A DNA stretch of 64,000 nt. Source: Novosphingobium sp. (GTDB taxonomy: Bacteria > Pseudomonadota > Alphaproteobacteria > Sphingomonadales > Sphingomonadaceae). The stretch's first letter is position 1, and every line of letters begins with the position of its first letter. Location of the stretch: positions 248,001 through 312,000 of the forward strand of contig NZ_JAPZQX010000004.1 of assembly GCF_027531025.1 (NCBI RefSeq). Direction: 5' to 3'. This document shows positions 7,775 to 16,179 of the stretch, piece after piece. The notes beneath the pieces were generated by a model, which was given only the letters and a program-made list of their open reading frames with translations, made no database searches and had not been told where the DNA came from. The position numbers were made by a program, and so were the translations under genes.

Positions 7775-8719
7775 TCACGCAAAAGTGTGTTCGGGGCCGA
7801 TCGGCAGGGTGCCTCCGATCACGGCCTGGTCGATCCGTTTGAGGTGGCAGGCGCGGTCGCCCCAGGAACCGGCCAGCGCCCAGGCGCGCTTCATCCAGAA
7901 GTGCAGGTCGACCTCGTAGGTATAGCCCATCGCCCCGTGGACCTGGATCGCGGTCTCGGCGGTCTGGATCGCGGCGTCGGTCGCCATCACCTTGGCGTGG
8001 CTGACATGCACCGAAGTGTTACTCGACATGCACTCAAGCGTACCTGCGGCGTACCACAAGGCGGGCTTGGCGAACTCCACCGCCACCGCGCAGCTCGCCA
8101 GCTGGTGCTTGAGGCCCTGGAAGGCGCCGACCGGCTGGCCGAACTGGGTGCGGACCTTGGCATATTCGGTCGCCTGGTGGAGCATCGCTTCGGCCAGGCC
8201 GACGAGCTGCGCGGCGCTCATCAGCGCGCCGAGGTCAAGCAGGTGCGGGTCGGCGCTGCCGCTGGCCGGGAACATCACCAGGTTGCGCAAGGGATCGACG
8301 CTCTGGAGCGGCTGGCCGGGGAACTCGTCCGCGCCATCGGCCACCCAGGGGTTGAGCACGTGGGGCAGGGCGACCTTGCGGGTCCCGGCGGCAATGGCGC
8401 CAAGCTCTGCCACCTCGCCCCGCCGCACCAGCCAGGGCACGGCGACGAAAGCGGTGTCGACCAGCGGTTCGGCCAGGCAGGCCCGGCCGCATTCGGTGGC
8501 GATCAGCGCGGCTTCGACCAGGCCCAGGCCGAGGCCGCTATGTTCTTCGGGTACCAGCAGGCCGGTCAGCCCCATGTCGACCAGGCCCTGCCAGATCGCA
8601 GGGTCGCGATTGCCCTCGCTGTCGAGGCGGCGCAGCACTTCCGGGCCATGGGTGCCGGCCAGGTAATCGCGGACAGATTCGGCCAGGGTCAGCTGGTCAT
8701 CGGTGAAGCGGAAGTCCAT
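7775..8719 (-). CDS. Short acyl-CoA dehydrogenase subunit (FadE32/33-like)
   Basis: The 314-residue protein is an acyl-CoA dehydrogenase homologue well below the usual 380 residues. It keeps 'DDQLTLAESVRDYL', 'QLVGLAEAMLHQATEYAKVR' with 'QFGQPVGAFQGLKHQLA', and 'QVHGAMGYTYEVDLHFWMKRA'. The middle beta-domain is shortened (an 'HVLNPWVADGADEF' region). Such short proteins typically pair with a full-size partner; here that would be FadE31, whose stop shares its last base with this start codon (8719). A joint FAD-dependent dehydrogenase for a C/D-ring acyl-CoA is the likely product. Catalytic contribution of this subunit alone cannot be judged. Confidence 0.83.
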   Translation of the reverse strand: MDFRFTDDQLTLAESVRDYLAGTHGPEVLRRLDSEGNRDPAIWQGLVDMGLTGLLVPEEHSGLGLGLVEAALIATECGRACLAEPLVDTAFVAVPWLVRRGEVAELGAIAAGTRKVALPHVLNPWVADGADEFPGQPLQSVDPLRNLVMFPASGSADPHLLDLGALMSAAQLVGLAEAMLHQATEYAKVRTQFGQPVGAFQGLKHQLASCAVAVEFAKPALWYAAGTLECMSSNTSVHVSHAKVMATDAAIQTAETAIQVHGAMGYTYEVDLHFWMKRAWALAGSWGDRACHLKRIDQAVIGGTLPIGPEHTFA

Positions 8720-9882
8720 CAGCCTGCTCCCGCCCGCGGAAGGCCCAGCAGGCGCTCGGCGATGATGTTGCGCTGCACCTCGTTCGATCCGGCATAAATC
8801 GGGCCCGAGAGCGAGAAGATATAGCCTTCGAGCCACTGGTTGATCTGCCCGTTGCCGAACCGCTTGAGCTCGGCATGGGCGCCCAGGATCTGCATGGCGG
8901 TGCGGTGCATCGCGCGGTCCAGTTCCGACCAGAAAATCTTGTTCAGGCTCGCTTCGGCCCCGATCTTGCCCCCGGCCATGATCTTGGCGGCAACGGCATA
9001 GGTGTTCCAGGCATAGGCCTGGGCCTGCATCCAGGCCTGGACCACTGCCTCGCGCGCGGCGGGCGAGGCTTCGGCCTCATGCGCGCGGTAGAGCTCGACG
9101 AGGCGCTTGGCGGTCGCCTGGAACCGGCCGGGCGAGCGCAGCATCAGCCCGCGTTCGAACCCGGCGGTGGCCATGGCCACGTTCCAGCCTTCGCCTTCGC
9201 CCGCCAGGCAGTTCTCGACAGGCACCCGCACTTCGTCGAAGAACAGTTCGGCAAAGCCGGTATCGCCATGCAGCTGCCGGATCGGGCGGCGGGTGATGCC
9301 GGGGCTGTTCAGGTCGAACAGGATGAAGGTCAGCCCCTTGTGCCGCTTGCTGTCGGGATCGGTGCGGAAGATGCCAAAGCCCCAGTCGGCAAAGGCGGCG
9401 CGGCTGGACCAGGTCTTCTGCCCGGTGATCACGTAATGATCGCCGTCCCGCACCGCTTTCGACTGGATCGCCGCCATGTCGCTGCCCGCTCCGGGTTCGG
9501 ACCAGGCCTGGGCCCAGATCACCTCGCCTCGCGCCATCGGCGGCAGGAAGCGGGCCTTCTGTTCCTCGGTGCCGAATTCCATGATGGTCGGGCCGAGCAG
9601 GAAGATCCCGTTCTGGTTGGCCCGGTTGGGGCCACCGGCGCGGAAATACTCTTCCTCGAAGATCAGCCACTGGATCAGGTCCAGCCCGCGCCCGCCGTAT
9701 GCCTCAGGCCAGGTGACCATGCCCCAGTTGCCGCTGGCCAGGGTCCGTTCCCATTCGACGTGCTGGTCATAGCCTTCGCGGCATTCCAGCGTGACGAGCG
9801 GCTCCTTCGGCACGTGGGCTTCCATCCAGGCACGCACTTCGGCCCGGAACGCCTGCTGTTCGGGGGTATATTCCAGATGCAT
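8719..9882 (-). CDS. fadE31: FadE31-like acyl-CoA dehydrogenase, large subunit
   Basis: This 387-residue acyl-CoA dehydrogenase has 'FEEEYFRAGGPNRANQNG', 'AQAWSEPGAGSDMAAIQ', 'TGQKTWSSRAAFADWGF', 'FERGLMLRSPGRFQ' and the ending 'YAGSNEVQRNIIAERLLGLP'. These features resemble FadE31 of actinobacterial C/D-ring clusters. The enzyme is expected to desaturate an acyl-CoA in the cytoplasm and pass electrons to ETF. It is directly coupled to the short subunit gene downstream (one-base overlap) and to echA20 upstream (its start shares one base with that stop). Family certain; the fadE31 label is a best match from memory. Confidence 0.82.
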   Translation of the reverse strand: MHLEYTPEQQAFRAEVRAWMEAHVPKEPLVTLECREGYDQHVEWERTLASGNWGMVTWPEAYGGRGLDLIQWLIFEEEYFRAGGPNRANQNGIFLLGPTIMEFGTEEQKARFLPPMARGEVIWAQAWSEPGAGSDMAAIQSKAVRDGDHYVITGQKTWSSRAAFADWGFGIFRTDPDSKRHKGLTFILFDLNSPGITRRPIRQLHGDTGFAELFFDEVRVPVENCLAGEGEGWNVAMATAGFERGLMLRSPGRFQATAKRLVELYRAHEAEASPAAREAVVQAWMQAQAYAWNTYAVAAKIMAGGKIGAEASLNKIFWSELDRAMHRTAMQILGAHAELKRFGNGQINQWLEGYIFSLSGPIYAGSNEVQRNIIAERLLGLPRAGAG

Positions 9883-10637
9883 CAGAACTTCGCGGCCTTG
9901 CCCGTTTCGACGAAGGCATCGCGGCTCTTCTGGCTGTCTTCGTGCATGTACATTTCGAGCGTGAAGCCCTGTTCCCAGCGATAGCCGCGATCGACATCGC
10001 GCGGCTCCAGCCCGTTGAGCGCCTCCTTGGCGATCACCAGTGCCTTGCGGCTCTTGCCCGCGACCACCGCGCAGAAGGCGCGCGCTTCGGCCACCAGATC
10101 GGCGCGTGGCACCACCTTTTCGACCGCGCCCAGCCGGTATGCTTCCGCCACCGGAATGTTGCCGCCGGTGAAGAAGGCGGCGCGCACCTTGTGCAGCGGC
10201 AGCATGCGCGAGAGGTGGCTGGCCCCGCCCATCGCCCCGCGATCGACTTCGGGCAGGCTGAAGAAGGCATCGTCGGCGGCAATGATCGTGTCGCTCGCCC
10301 CGCAGATCCCGATCCCCCCGCCGATCACGAACCGGTGCACGGCCACCATCACCGGCACCTCAGCATCGCGGATCGCCTTGAAGGTCAGGTAATTGCCGCG
10401 GTTGAGCACGGTGATCCGTTCGGGATGGGCCTGCATTTCCTTGATATCGACCCCGCCGCAGAAACCGCGCGATTCCTCGGCGGCGCGGATCAGCACGCAG
10501 TTGACCTCGGGATTGCTGGCTGCGGCGGAAATGATCGCCGGGAGCGACATCCAGGTCTCGCTGTCAAAGGCGTTGACCGGCGGCACGTCGAAAACGATTT
10601 CGGCGATGCGATCCTGGATCGTGGTGGTGATCGGCAT
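9882..10637 (-). CDS. echA20: EchA20-like crotonase, C/D-ring hydrolase
   Basis: The 251-residue crotonase-fold protein has 'RGFCGGVDIKEMQAHPE', 'VHRFVIGGGIGICGASD' and 'FSLPEVDRGAMGGASHLSR', strongly reminiscent of EchA20 (Rv3550). EchA20 hydrolytically opens the remaining ring of the HIP-derived CoA ester, ahead of the IpdAB step. The sequence shows the CoA-binding and oxyanion-hole glycines (SRGFCGGVD and IGGGIG). It lies between ipdC and fadE31, as part of the conserved ipdAB-ipdC-echA20 neighbourhood. The start at 10637 follows the ipdC stop by 6 bases. Confidence 0.88.
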   Translation of the reverse strand: MPITTTIQDRIAEIVFDVPPVNAFDSETWMSLPAIISAAASNPEVNCVLIRAAEESRGFCGGVDIKEMQAHPERITVLNRGNYLTFKAIRDAEVPVMVAVHRFVIGGGIGICGASDTIIAADDAFFSLPEVDRGAMGGASHLSRMLPLHKVRAAFFTGGNIPVAEAYRLGAVEKVVPRADLVAEARAFCAVVAGKSRKALVIAKEALNGLEPRDVDRGYRWEQGFTLEMYMHEDSQKSRDAFVETGKAAKF

Positions 10638-10643
10638 GGCGGT

Positions 10644-11711
10644 TCAGTCCTTCGCGCAGAGCGCCGCGATCCGGTCGCGCGCCTCGGTTTCGATGGTCTT
10701 GAGGAGGTCGGCGCAGCTCGGCAGGTCGGCCAGCCGCCCGGCGACCATGCCGGTGGCCATCAGTCCGTGTTCGGCATCGCCCGAGACGACCGCGCGCTGG
10801 ATCATGATCGGCGCGGCAGCAGCCATCATCGCCGCGCTCAGTGGCATTTCGCCGTGGCTGGTCATGCTGCGCGCCGTGCCCAGCACCTGGCCCCAGCTCA
10901 TGCCGGTCTGGCGCTTCATTTCGAGCCCCGCCTCGATCGCGCGGAGCCACATGGCCATCCGGCCCGAACCCTCGATCCGGCGGAGCAGCGGGTTGAGGAT
11001 CAACCGCTGCGGGATGCCATCGACCTTGGTGGAGACGATGATGTCGCCGGTCCCGGCCTTGACATAGGCGGCCTTGGGCGCGGCCGGCACCGGGCTGTCG
11101 GCAGTCATCATGAAGCGGGTGCCCATGGCGATCCCGCAGGCGCCCCAGGCCAGCGCGGCGGCGAGGCCGCGCCCGTCGGCAAAGCCCCCGGCAGCGACCA
11201 CCGGCACATCGACCGCGCTCAGCACCTGCGGCAGCAGGACGGTGGTGGGGACCGAACCGGTATGCCCGCCACCTTCGCCGCCCTGGACAGTGATCATCTC
11301 GCAGCCCAACTGGACCATCTTTTCGGCATGCTTCACCGCGCCGACAGTGGGGATGCAAAGGATCCCCTTGTCGCGGAAAGCGCCGATCATCTTCGCGTCC
11401 GGACCCCGGCCAAAGCTGACGGCCTTCACCCGGTCCGCATTGGCGAGGATGATTTCCACGATCTCGGCTGCGCCGGGCTGGAACGAATGGAAGTTCACCC
11501 CGAAGCCGTGCGGCGTCAGGTCCTTCAACCGGGCAATCGCCTCGCCCAGTTCGGCCGGCTTCATCACGGCACCGGCCAGGAAGCCGAAGGCCCCGGCATT
11601 GCTGGTGGCGGCGACCAGCTGCGGCGTCGCGATCCAGCCCATCGCGGTCTGGATCACCGGCAGCCGGCAGCCGAGCCGGTCAGTCAGCGCCGTGGCGAGC
11701 GGATCGGCCAA
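10644..11711 (-). CDS. ipdC: IpdC-like flavin-dependent (nitronate monooxygenase-fold) reductase/oxidoreductase
   Basis: The 355-residue TIM-barrel flavoprotein has 'VIQTAMGWIA', 'VQGGEGGGHTGSVPT', 'PVVAAGGFADGRGLAAAL' and 'GTRFMMTADSPVP', the FMN-binding pattern of the nitronate monooxygenase family. In steroid clusters IpdC (Rv3553) acts on the 5-oxo/hydroxy indane CoA intermediate. There is no ATG near the N-terminus: an in-frame TGA lies just upstream and the first ATG is well inside the barrel, so the TTG at 11711, seven bases after a GAGGG, must be the start. It is flanked by echA20 and an enoyl-CoA hydratase gene. Confidence 0.87.
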   Translation of the reverse strand: MADPLATALTDRLGCRLPVIQTAMGWIATPQLVAATSNAGAFGFLAGAVMKPAELGEAIARLKDLTPHGFGVNFHSFQPGAAEIVEIILANADRVKAVSFGRGPDAKMIGAFRDKGILCIPTVGAVKHAEKMVQLGCEMITVQGGEGGGHTGSVPTTVLLPQVLSAVDVPVVAAGGFADGRGLAAALAWGACGIAMGTRFMMTADSPVPAAPKAAYVKAGTGDIIVSTKVDGIPQRLILNPLLRRIEGSGRMAMWLRAIEAGLEMKRQTGMSWGQVLGTARSMTSHGEMPLSAAMMAAAAPIMIQRAVVSGDAEHGLMATGMVAGRLADLPSCADLLKTIETEARDRIAALCAKD

Positions 11712-11714
11712 GGT

Positions 11715-12623
11715 TCAGCCCTCGCCGCCGCGCTGCTTGTTGGCGGCGGCCGCCGACTTGCCCGAAACCCCGGCAATCGAATTGCCATAGACCAGGTCGT
11801 TCTGGGCGTGGGCGAAGTGGTGCATGTGGAACACCGCGTCCATCGCGCTGCGCTTGCCGCGCAGTTCCTCGACATGGTTGACCGCCTGCTTGGTCAGCCA
11901 GTTGCCAAGGCGCGGGGCGCCAGCCAGCTTGGCGGCCCAGGCGGCGGTCGCCTCGCGCAGTTCCTCGCGCGGGACCACCTTGTTGACCATGCCGAAGTTG
12001 TAGGCGCGGCTGGCGCTCATCCGTTCGCCCAGCAGCAGGAATTCCTTGGCCACGCGCGGCGGCAGTTCATAGGCGTGGGCGAAGTATTCCACCCCCGGGA
12101 TGCCCATCATCGGCACGACCGGATCCTGGAAGAACGCATCCTCGCTGGCCACGATCAGGTCGCAGACCCAGGCCAGCATCAGCCCGCCGGCGATACAGGC
12201 GCCCTGAACCATGGCGATGGTCGGCTTGGGAATGTCGCGCCAGCGGCGGCACATGCCCAGGTACTGTTCCTGTTCGCGGGTATAGAGCAGTTCGGCGGCC
12301 GGCTTGTTGGTGTGCGGACCGATCATCAGCCGCTTGTCGAATTCGTGGTGCAGATCGCGGCCTGGCGTGCCGATATCGTGCCCGGCGGAGAAGTGCTTGC
12401 CTTCGCCCGCCAGCACGATCGCGCCGACGCTGTCATCCTGGACGGCGCGGTTGAAGGCATCGTCCAGCGCATAGGTCATCTGCCCGTTCTGGGCATTGTT
12501 GAAGCCGGGCCGGTTCATGGTGATCCAGGCCACGCCATCGATCACTTCATAGCGTACCGGCTCGGCGGTTTCGTATTCTGGCGTTGCGTCCAGCGGTTCG
12601 ACGAGTTCGCGTCCCTTGGTCAT
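11715..12623 (-). CDS. Enoyl-CoA hydratase/isomerase family protein of the steroid operon
   Basis: The 302-residue crotonase-like protein is longer than usual because of an N-terminal extension of about 25 residues and an inserted histidine-rich segment (GRDLHHEFDKRLMIGPHTNK). The family core is present: 'KHFSAGHDIG', 'VQGACIAGGLMLAWVCDLI' and 'FQDPVVPMMGIPGVEYFAHA'. It should hydrate or isomerise a CoA ester. Similar proteins occur in proteobacterial and actinobacterial steroid clusters, but I cannot assign the step. The start at 12623 overlaps the ipdB stop (ATGA), tying its translation to IpdAB. Confidence 0.8.
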   Translation of the reverse strand: MTKGRELVEPLDATPEYETAEPVRYEVIDGVAWITMNRPGFNNAQNGQMTYALDDAFNRAVQDDSVGAIVLAGEGKHFSAGHDIGTPGRDLHHEFDKRLMIGPHTNKPAAELLYTREQEQYLGMCRRWRDIPKPTIAMVQGACIAGGLMLAWVCDLIVASEDAFFQDPVVPMMGIPGVEYFAHAYELPPRVAKEFLLLGERMSASRAYNFGMVNKVVPREELREATAAWAAKLAGAPRLGNWLTKQAVNHVEELRGKRSAMDAVFHMHHFAHAQNDLVYGNSIAGVSGKSAAAANKQRGGEG

Positions 12624-13414
12624 GCTGCGGCCTTTCGGGCTGGGGGATTGTCCTTGATCACGCTGGCGCGGATGTTGTGCGGATCGAGGCTGGCGATGAT
12701 CGCCAGCGCCTCGGCATCGGGCAGGGCGGTTTCGCCGGCCACCGCGTCAATCAGGGCAAAGCCGGTCGCTTCCTGCACTTCGGCAAAGGTCACGCCGGGA
12801 TGGAGTGAGATCACGCGGATCGCATGGTCCGGCCCGCCAAAATCCATCACGCACAGGTTGGTGACGATCGTGCGCAGGTCAACGGCGGAATAGTTGCCGC
12901 CGGGCACGCGCTTGGCGGGATTGTAGCCCACGCCCGACACCATATCGACCTCGCCCGCCACGAACACGCGCGTGGTGTGGCCGGGGAAGAAGAAGCTGTT
13001 GGGGTGGTAGATCGTGTTCCCCGGAAAGCCGCGCACGCCCAGCATCTGGGTCTTGGGCTGGCGGTGCGTGCCGCCCAGCTGCGACAGGTTGATCTGGCCG
13101 AAGCGGTCGATCTGGGTGGGGCTGACCATGGCGTGCCGCCGCCCGGTCCAGACCGCGGCATCGAAGAAGCGGCTGAAGGGCAAGTAGCCGGCCGCCTTGC
13201 GATCGTCATAACCGCGCGGGCCCAGCGGCACCGGCTGTTCGACCAGATAGGCTTCGCCATCGGTCATCATCAGTTCGGGGCTATGAGTCAGCTTGGCGAG
13301 GCCGGCGGCGAGGCGCGGCACCGGGCCAACGCCCGTTGCAATGATCTCGCCATTGTTCCGGAAGGCTTCCGAACAGGCGAAGATGCACAGTTCTGCGAGA
13401 GTTACCTGGGTCAT
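12620..13414 (-). CDS. ipdB: IpdB, beta subunit of COCHEA-CoA hydrolase
   Basis: The 264-residue protein belongs to the class I CoA-transferase fold. Features such as 'ELCIFACSEAFRNNGEIIAT', 'RHAMVSPTQIDRFGQINLSQ' and 'HPGVTFAEVQEATGF' match IpdB. IpdA and IpdB form a heterotetramer that hydrolytically opens the last steroid ring (COCHEA-CoA) using a CoA-transferase scaffold, without transferring CoA. The start at 13414 shares a base with the ipdA stop, consistent with equimolar production. The IpdA-IpdB pair is a hallmark of complete C/D-ring catabolism in aerobic steroid degraders. Confidence 0.92.
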   Translation of the reverse strand: MTQVTLAELCIFACSEAFRNNGEIIATGVGPVPRLAAGLAKLTHSPELMMTDGEAYLVEQPVPLGPRGYDDRKAAGYLPFSRFFDAAVWTGRRHAMVSPTQIDRFGQINLSQLGGTHRQPKTQMLGVRGFPGNTIYHPNSFFFPGHTTRVFVAGEVDMVSGVGYNPAKRVPGGNYSAVDLRTIVTNLCVMDFGGPDHAIRVISLHPGVTFAEVQEATGFALIDAVAGETALPDAEALAIIASLDPHNIRASVIKDNPPARKAAA

Positions 13415-14298
13415 CAGAAAATCGGCAACGGCAGAGCCGTCACCGCCTCCTTGCCGCCGAACCCGGCGAGGTAGGCTTCCTCGCTCGCGCCGACGAAACG
13501 GTCACGCACCGCGGCCCAGTCACCCGGGTCCTTCGCGGCATCGGCATAGGCCTTGAAGGCCTTCATGTCCCAGCCATAGGCCGGGGGCATCGAACTGGGG
13601 TGGGCGCCGCAGGGAATGTGGCTGACCCCGCTGATGAAGGCGCGCTCGACGATATTGGCCTGGGCATCGCCGGGGTAGTGGTCTTCCATCCGGTCGACCA
13701 GTTCCTCGCAGCTGACATAGGTTTTCGCGGCGGCGCGGGCGAACCACTCGTCGTAATAGACGTCGGGGCCAAAGGCCTGGATATTGCCGCGCCAGTCGCT
13801 GCGGTTAACGTGGAGCAGCGCGGCATCGAGCTTCAGCGCCGGCATGGCGATCAGCGTTTCGCCATCGGCATAGGGCGATTGCACGGTCTTGAGCCCGCCC
13901 AGTTCGGCCAGGTCCGTGCCAAGGCCGACGCGAGTGGGCAGGAATGGCAGTCCGAAGGCCGCGGCCTTGAGGCCCCACTGGAACATCCCCTCGTCCAGTT
14001 CCAGCACCTGGATCTGCCCGGCCTCGCGGCTTTTGCGGAACCACGGCTCCAGCGGGATCGCATCGAGGCTAACGAAGGCGAAGACCAGCTTCCTGACCTT
14101 GCCCGCCGCGCAGAGCATGCCGACATCGGCGCCGCCATAGGCGACCACGGTCAGGTCCTTCAGGTCAGAGCGCAGGATCTCGCGCACCAAGGCCATCGGC
14201 TTGCGCCGCGGGCCCCAGCCGCCGATCCCCAGCGTCATCCCGTCGCTGAGTTGTCCGACGATTTCCGCCGGGGTCATGCGTTTGTCCAACATGGTCAT
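13414..14298 (-). CDS. ipdA: IpdA, alpha subunit of COCHEA-CoA hydrolase
   Basis: The 294-residue class I CoA-transferase alpha-type subunit has the glycine-rich 'DGMTLGIGGWGPRRKPMAL', 'TVVAYGGADVGMLCAAGKV', 'ELDEGMFQWGLKAAAFGLPF' and 'RTHLAELGGLKT'-like regions typical of IpdA. With IpdB it opens the final carbocycle of the steroid nucleus. The ATG at 14298 overlaps the hsaC stop (ATGA); a second ATG two codons later is less well coupled. Order hsaC-ipdA-ipdB places the ring-cleaving dioxygenase of the A ring and the last-ring hydrolase in the same transcript. Confidence 0.92.
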   Translation of the reverse strand: MTMLDKRMTPAEIVGQLSDGMTLGIGGWGPRRKPMALVREILRSDLKDLTVVAYGGADVGMLCAAGKVRKLVFAFVSLDAIPLEPWFRKSREAGQIQVLELDEGMFQWGLKAAAFGLPFLPTRVGLGTDLAELGGLKTVQSPYADGETLIAMPALKLDAALLHVNRSDWRGNIQAFGPDVYYDEWFARAAAKTYVSCEELVDRMEDHYPGDAQANIVERAFISGVSHIPCGAHPSSMPPAYGWDMKAFKAYADAAKDPGDWAAVRDRFVGASEEAYLAGFGGKEAVTALPLPIF

Positions 14299-15224
14299 TC
14301 CGCTGCCGCCTGTTGTTCCTTCATCGCCTTCTGCCAGGCCCATTCGTGGCCCCAGATGCTGATCCCCTTGTGGCGGGTCACTTCCCAACTGGCCGGGTCG
14401 ATCACCAGGCTGTCGCAGCCGATCTCGAGGTCGAAGCCGCCGGGGGTCTGGACATAGAAGCCGACCGTCTCGTCGTTGTAGTGCTGGCCGAGGCTGGCGC
14501 TTTCGGGATAGCCCATGGCCTTCATCCGGTCATAGGCCTTGCCCACCTCGACCAGGCTGGGCAGCTCCAGCATCAGGTGCACGCAGCCCGAGGGCGGGAC
14601 CGGGCCTTCGCCCAGCGCGATCGAATGGTGGCGGCCATTGTCGGCGTGCATGAAGGCAAAGCCCATGCCCGGATCGTCCGGACCGCCGCCGCCGAAGAAG
14701 AAGCGCGGCATGTCGGTTTCGTGGAAGCCGACGACATCGCGGTAGAAGGCGACGCATTCGTTGAAGTTCGGCGCTGAAAAGACCGCGTGGCCCATGCCCA
14801 TCTCGCCGGTGATGAAATGGGAAATGCCCAGCGGCGAGACGAAGGGCGTCTCGGCCGTGCTGTTACCATAATAGAATTCCAGCCCGTTGCCGGCCGGATC
14901 GCTGGTGCGGAAGAACCGCCCGACCCCGCGCAGCGCGGCTTCGACGGCCGAACCGGGGGTGACCGGCTGCCCGGCGGCGGCAATCGCGCTGGCCAGGGCA
15001 TCGAGCGCCCCGTCGCTGTCCACCTCATAGGCGGCGGCCACGAAGCGGTCCTGCGCGCCCGGTTCGATCCGGAAGCGGAAAGGCCGCTGGTCGATCCGGT
15101 AAAGCTGCGCGCCGTCGGCCGCATCGGGGGCACGCATCACGCCCGCCAGTTGGGTCAGAAAGTGGTCCCACCGTTGCGGCTGCGCCGTCTCGATGACCAC
15201 ATAGCCAAGCGCCTTGATGCCCAT
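14295..15224 (-). CDS. hsaC: HsaC-like extradiol dioxygenase (3,4-DHSA dioxygenase)
   Basis: The 309-residue two-domain vicinal oxygen chelate protein has the type I extradiol metal set His146 (MGMGHAVF), His216 (CVHLMLE) and Glu267 (FDLEIG), with the acid-base His200 in 'GRHHSIAL', spaced as in BphC. HsaC cleaves the catechol formed from the aromatised A ring (3,4-DHSA) with Fe(II) and O2. It heads the ipd genes on the minus strand, while hsaA, hsaD and hsaB lie on the divergent plus-strand operon. The ATG at 15224 lies 5 bases after the SDR stop. A second homologue is at 53433-54347. Confidence 0.9.
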   Translation of the reverse strand: MGIKALGYVVIETAQPQRWDHFLTQLAGVMRAPDAADGAQLYRIDQRPFRFRIEPGAQDRFVAAAYEVDSDGALDALASAIAAAGQPVTPGSAVEAALRGVGRFFRTSDPAGNGLEFYYGNSTAETPFVSPLGISHFITGEMGMGHAVFSAPNFNECVAFYRDVVGFHETDMPRFFFGGGGPDDPGMGFAFMHADNGRHHSIALGEGPVPPSGCVHLMLELPSLVEVGKAYDRMKAMGYPESASLGQHYNDETVGFYVQTPGGFDLEIGCDSLVIDPASWEVTRHKGISIWGHEWAWQKAMKEQQAAAE

Positions 15225-15229
15225 GGCTG

Positions 15230-15997
15230 TCAATTTCCTTTCACGAGGTCGAGGAAATAGGGCCGTTCGCCCCCGCCATCGACGTTGATCCTTGCGCCGC
15301 TGACCCAGGCGGCCAGTGGCGAGCAGAGCCACAGGACGGCCCCGGCGAGGTCATCGCCCGTGCCCATCCGTTGCAGCGGCATCGAACGGCCGACCGCAGC
15401 CTGGGCCTCGGCATCGCCATAGGTCGCTTCGGCGTTTTCGGTCTGCATCAGTCCGGCGATGATTGCGTTGACCCGGATTCCGGCCGGGCCCCATTCCTGC
15501 GCCAGGCTCTGGGTCAGGTTCAGCAGCCCGGCCTTGGCCGCGCCATAAACCGCAGTGCCGGGTGAGGGGCGGATGCCCGAAACGCTGGCGATGTTGACGA
15601 TATTGCCCCCGCCCGCCGCGACCATGTGCGGGTGCGCGGCCTGCGCGAGATAGAGCGGGGCAACCAGATTGAGCTTGAGGATCGCATCGACGAAGCGCGG
15701 GCTGGCCGCCTCGATCGCCGTAGCGGGCGATCCGCCGGCATTGTTCACCAGGATATCGATCCGGCCATGGGCGGCGACGATCCCGTCGACCAGCGCGCGC
15801 GCCGCATCGGCATCACGGATATCGGCGGGGATGAAGGACACGCCCGCGGGCAGGCTGTCCGGCGCATTGCGGGCGCAGGCCACCACGGTGCAGCCCGCTT
15901 CGGCCAGGCGGGCCGAGATCGCCCGGCCCAGCCCGCGCGTGCCGCCGGTGACGAGCGCCACCTTGTCTGCCAGATCGATGTTCAGTGCCTGTGCCAA
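15230..15997 (-). CDS. SDR-family oxidoreductase, first gene of the C/D-ring operon
   Basis: The 255-residue SDR has 'VALVTGGTRGLGRA', 'VNNAGGSP', a serine in 'NIASVSG', YGAAK and a C-terminal 'VDGGGERPYFL'. No ATG is suitably placed. The TTG at 15997 was chosen because GGGAG lies about ten bases upstream and the protein then starts at 'AQALNIDLADKVALV', the usual SDR beginning; another TTG at 16057 would add 20 residues without family similarity and would intrude toward the promoter region. The role is unknown; a steroid hydroxyl/keto conversion is likely from context. It is transcribed away from hsaA, from the region holding operator site A. Confidence 0.8.
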   Translation of the reverse strand: MAQALNIDLADKVALVTGGTRGLGRAISARLAEAGCTVVACARNAPDSLPAGVSFIPADIRDADAARALVDGIVAAHGRIDILVNNAGGSPATAIEAASPRFVDAILKLNLVAPLYLAQAAHPHMVAAGGGNIVNIASVSGIRPSPGTAVYGAAKAGLLNLTQSLAQEWGPAGIRVNAIIAGLMQTENAEATYGDAEAQAAVGRSMPLQRMGTGDDLAGAVLWLCSPLAAWVSGARINVDGGGERPYFLDLVKGN

Positions 15998-16089
15998 ACC
16001 GGCTGTTCTCCCAAACTGCCCACTATCAGTGAATCGCGGGATCAACTGCGTGGTCAAACCGCATTATCGGAAGTCAAACGGCTTTTCAA

Positions 16090-16127
16090 TTGACGATTTG
16101 CGTATCAAACGATAGAAAATTTTACGA
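16090..16127 (+). promoter_or_regulatory. hsaA promoter with 28-bp inverted-repeat operator (site A)
   Basis: A plausible sigma-70 promoter reads TTGACG (16090-16095), 17-base spacer, TAGAAA (16113-16118). The operator GCGTATC-N14-TTTACGA (16100-16127) places one arm in the spacer and the other at the expected start of transcription, which suits repression. It lies 52 bases before the hsaA ATG and in the divergent interval of the C/D-ring operon. Promoter boxes are read by eye. Confidence 0.7.
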
Positions 16128-16179
16128 GGCCCGCTATTCCGCAGGGCTGAGTCGAAGCAAGCAAGAGGAATCCGGGAGA

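Noticed and set aside
7775-8719. Frameshift or truncation in the 314-residue acyl-CoA dehydrogenase
   Set aside because: The frame is intact and both ends overlap neighbours as elsewhere in the operon; short subunits are normal in heteromeric steroid dehydrogenases.
9942-12893. A 983-codon open frame on the plus strand, opposite echA20, ipdC, the hydratase and ipdB
   Set aside because: Its translation is low-complexity His/Arg/Gly/Asp-rich with no domain, and four well-recognised genes with coupled starts occupy the other strand. It is a shadow produced by GC-rich codon bias.
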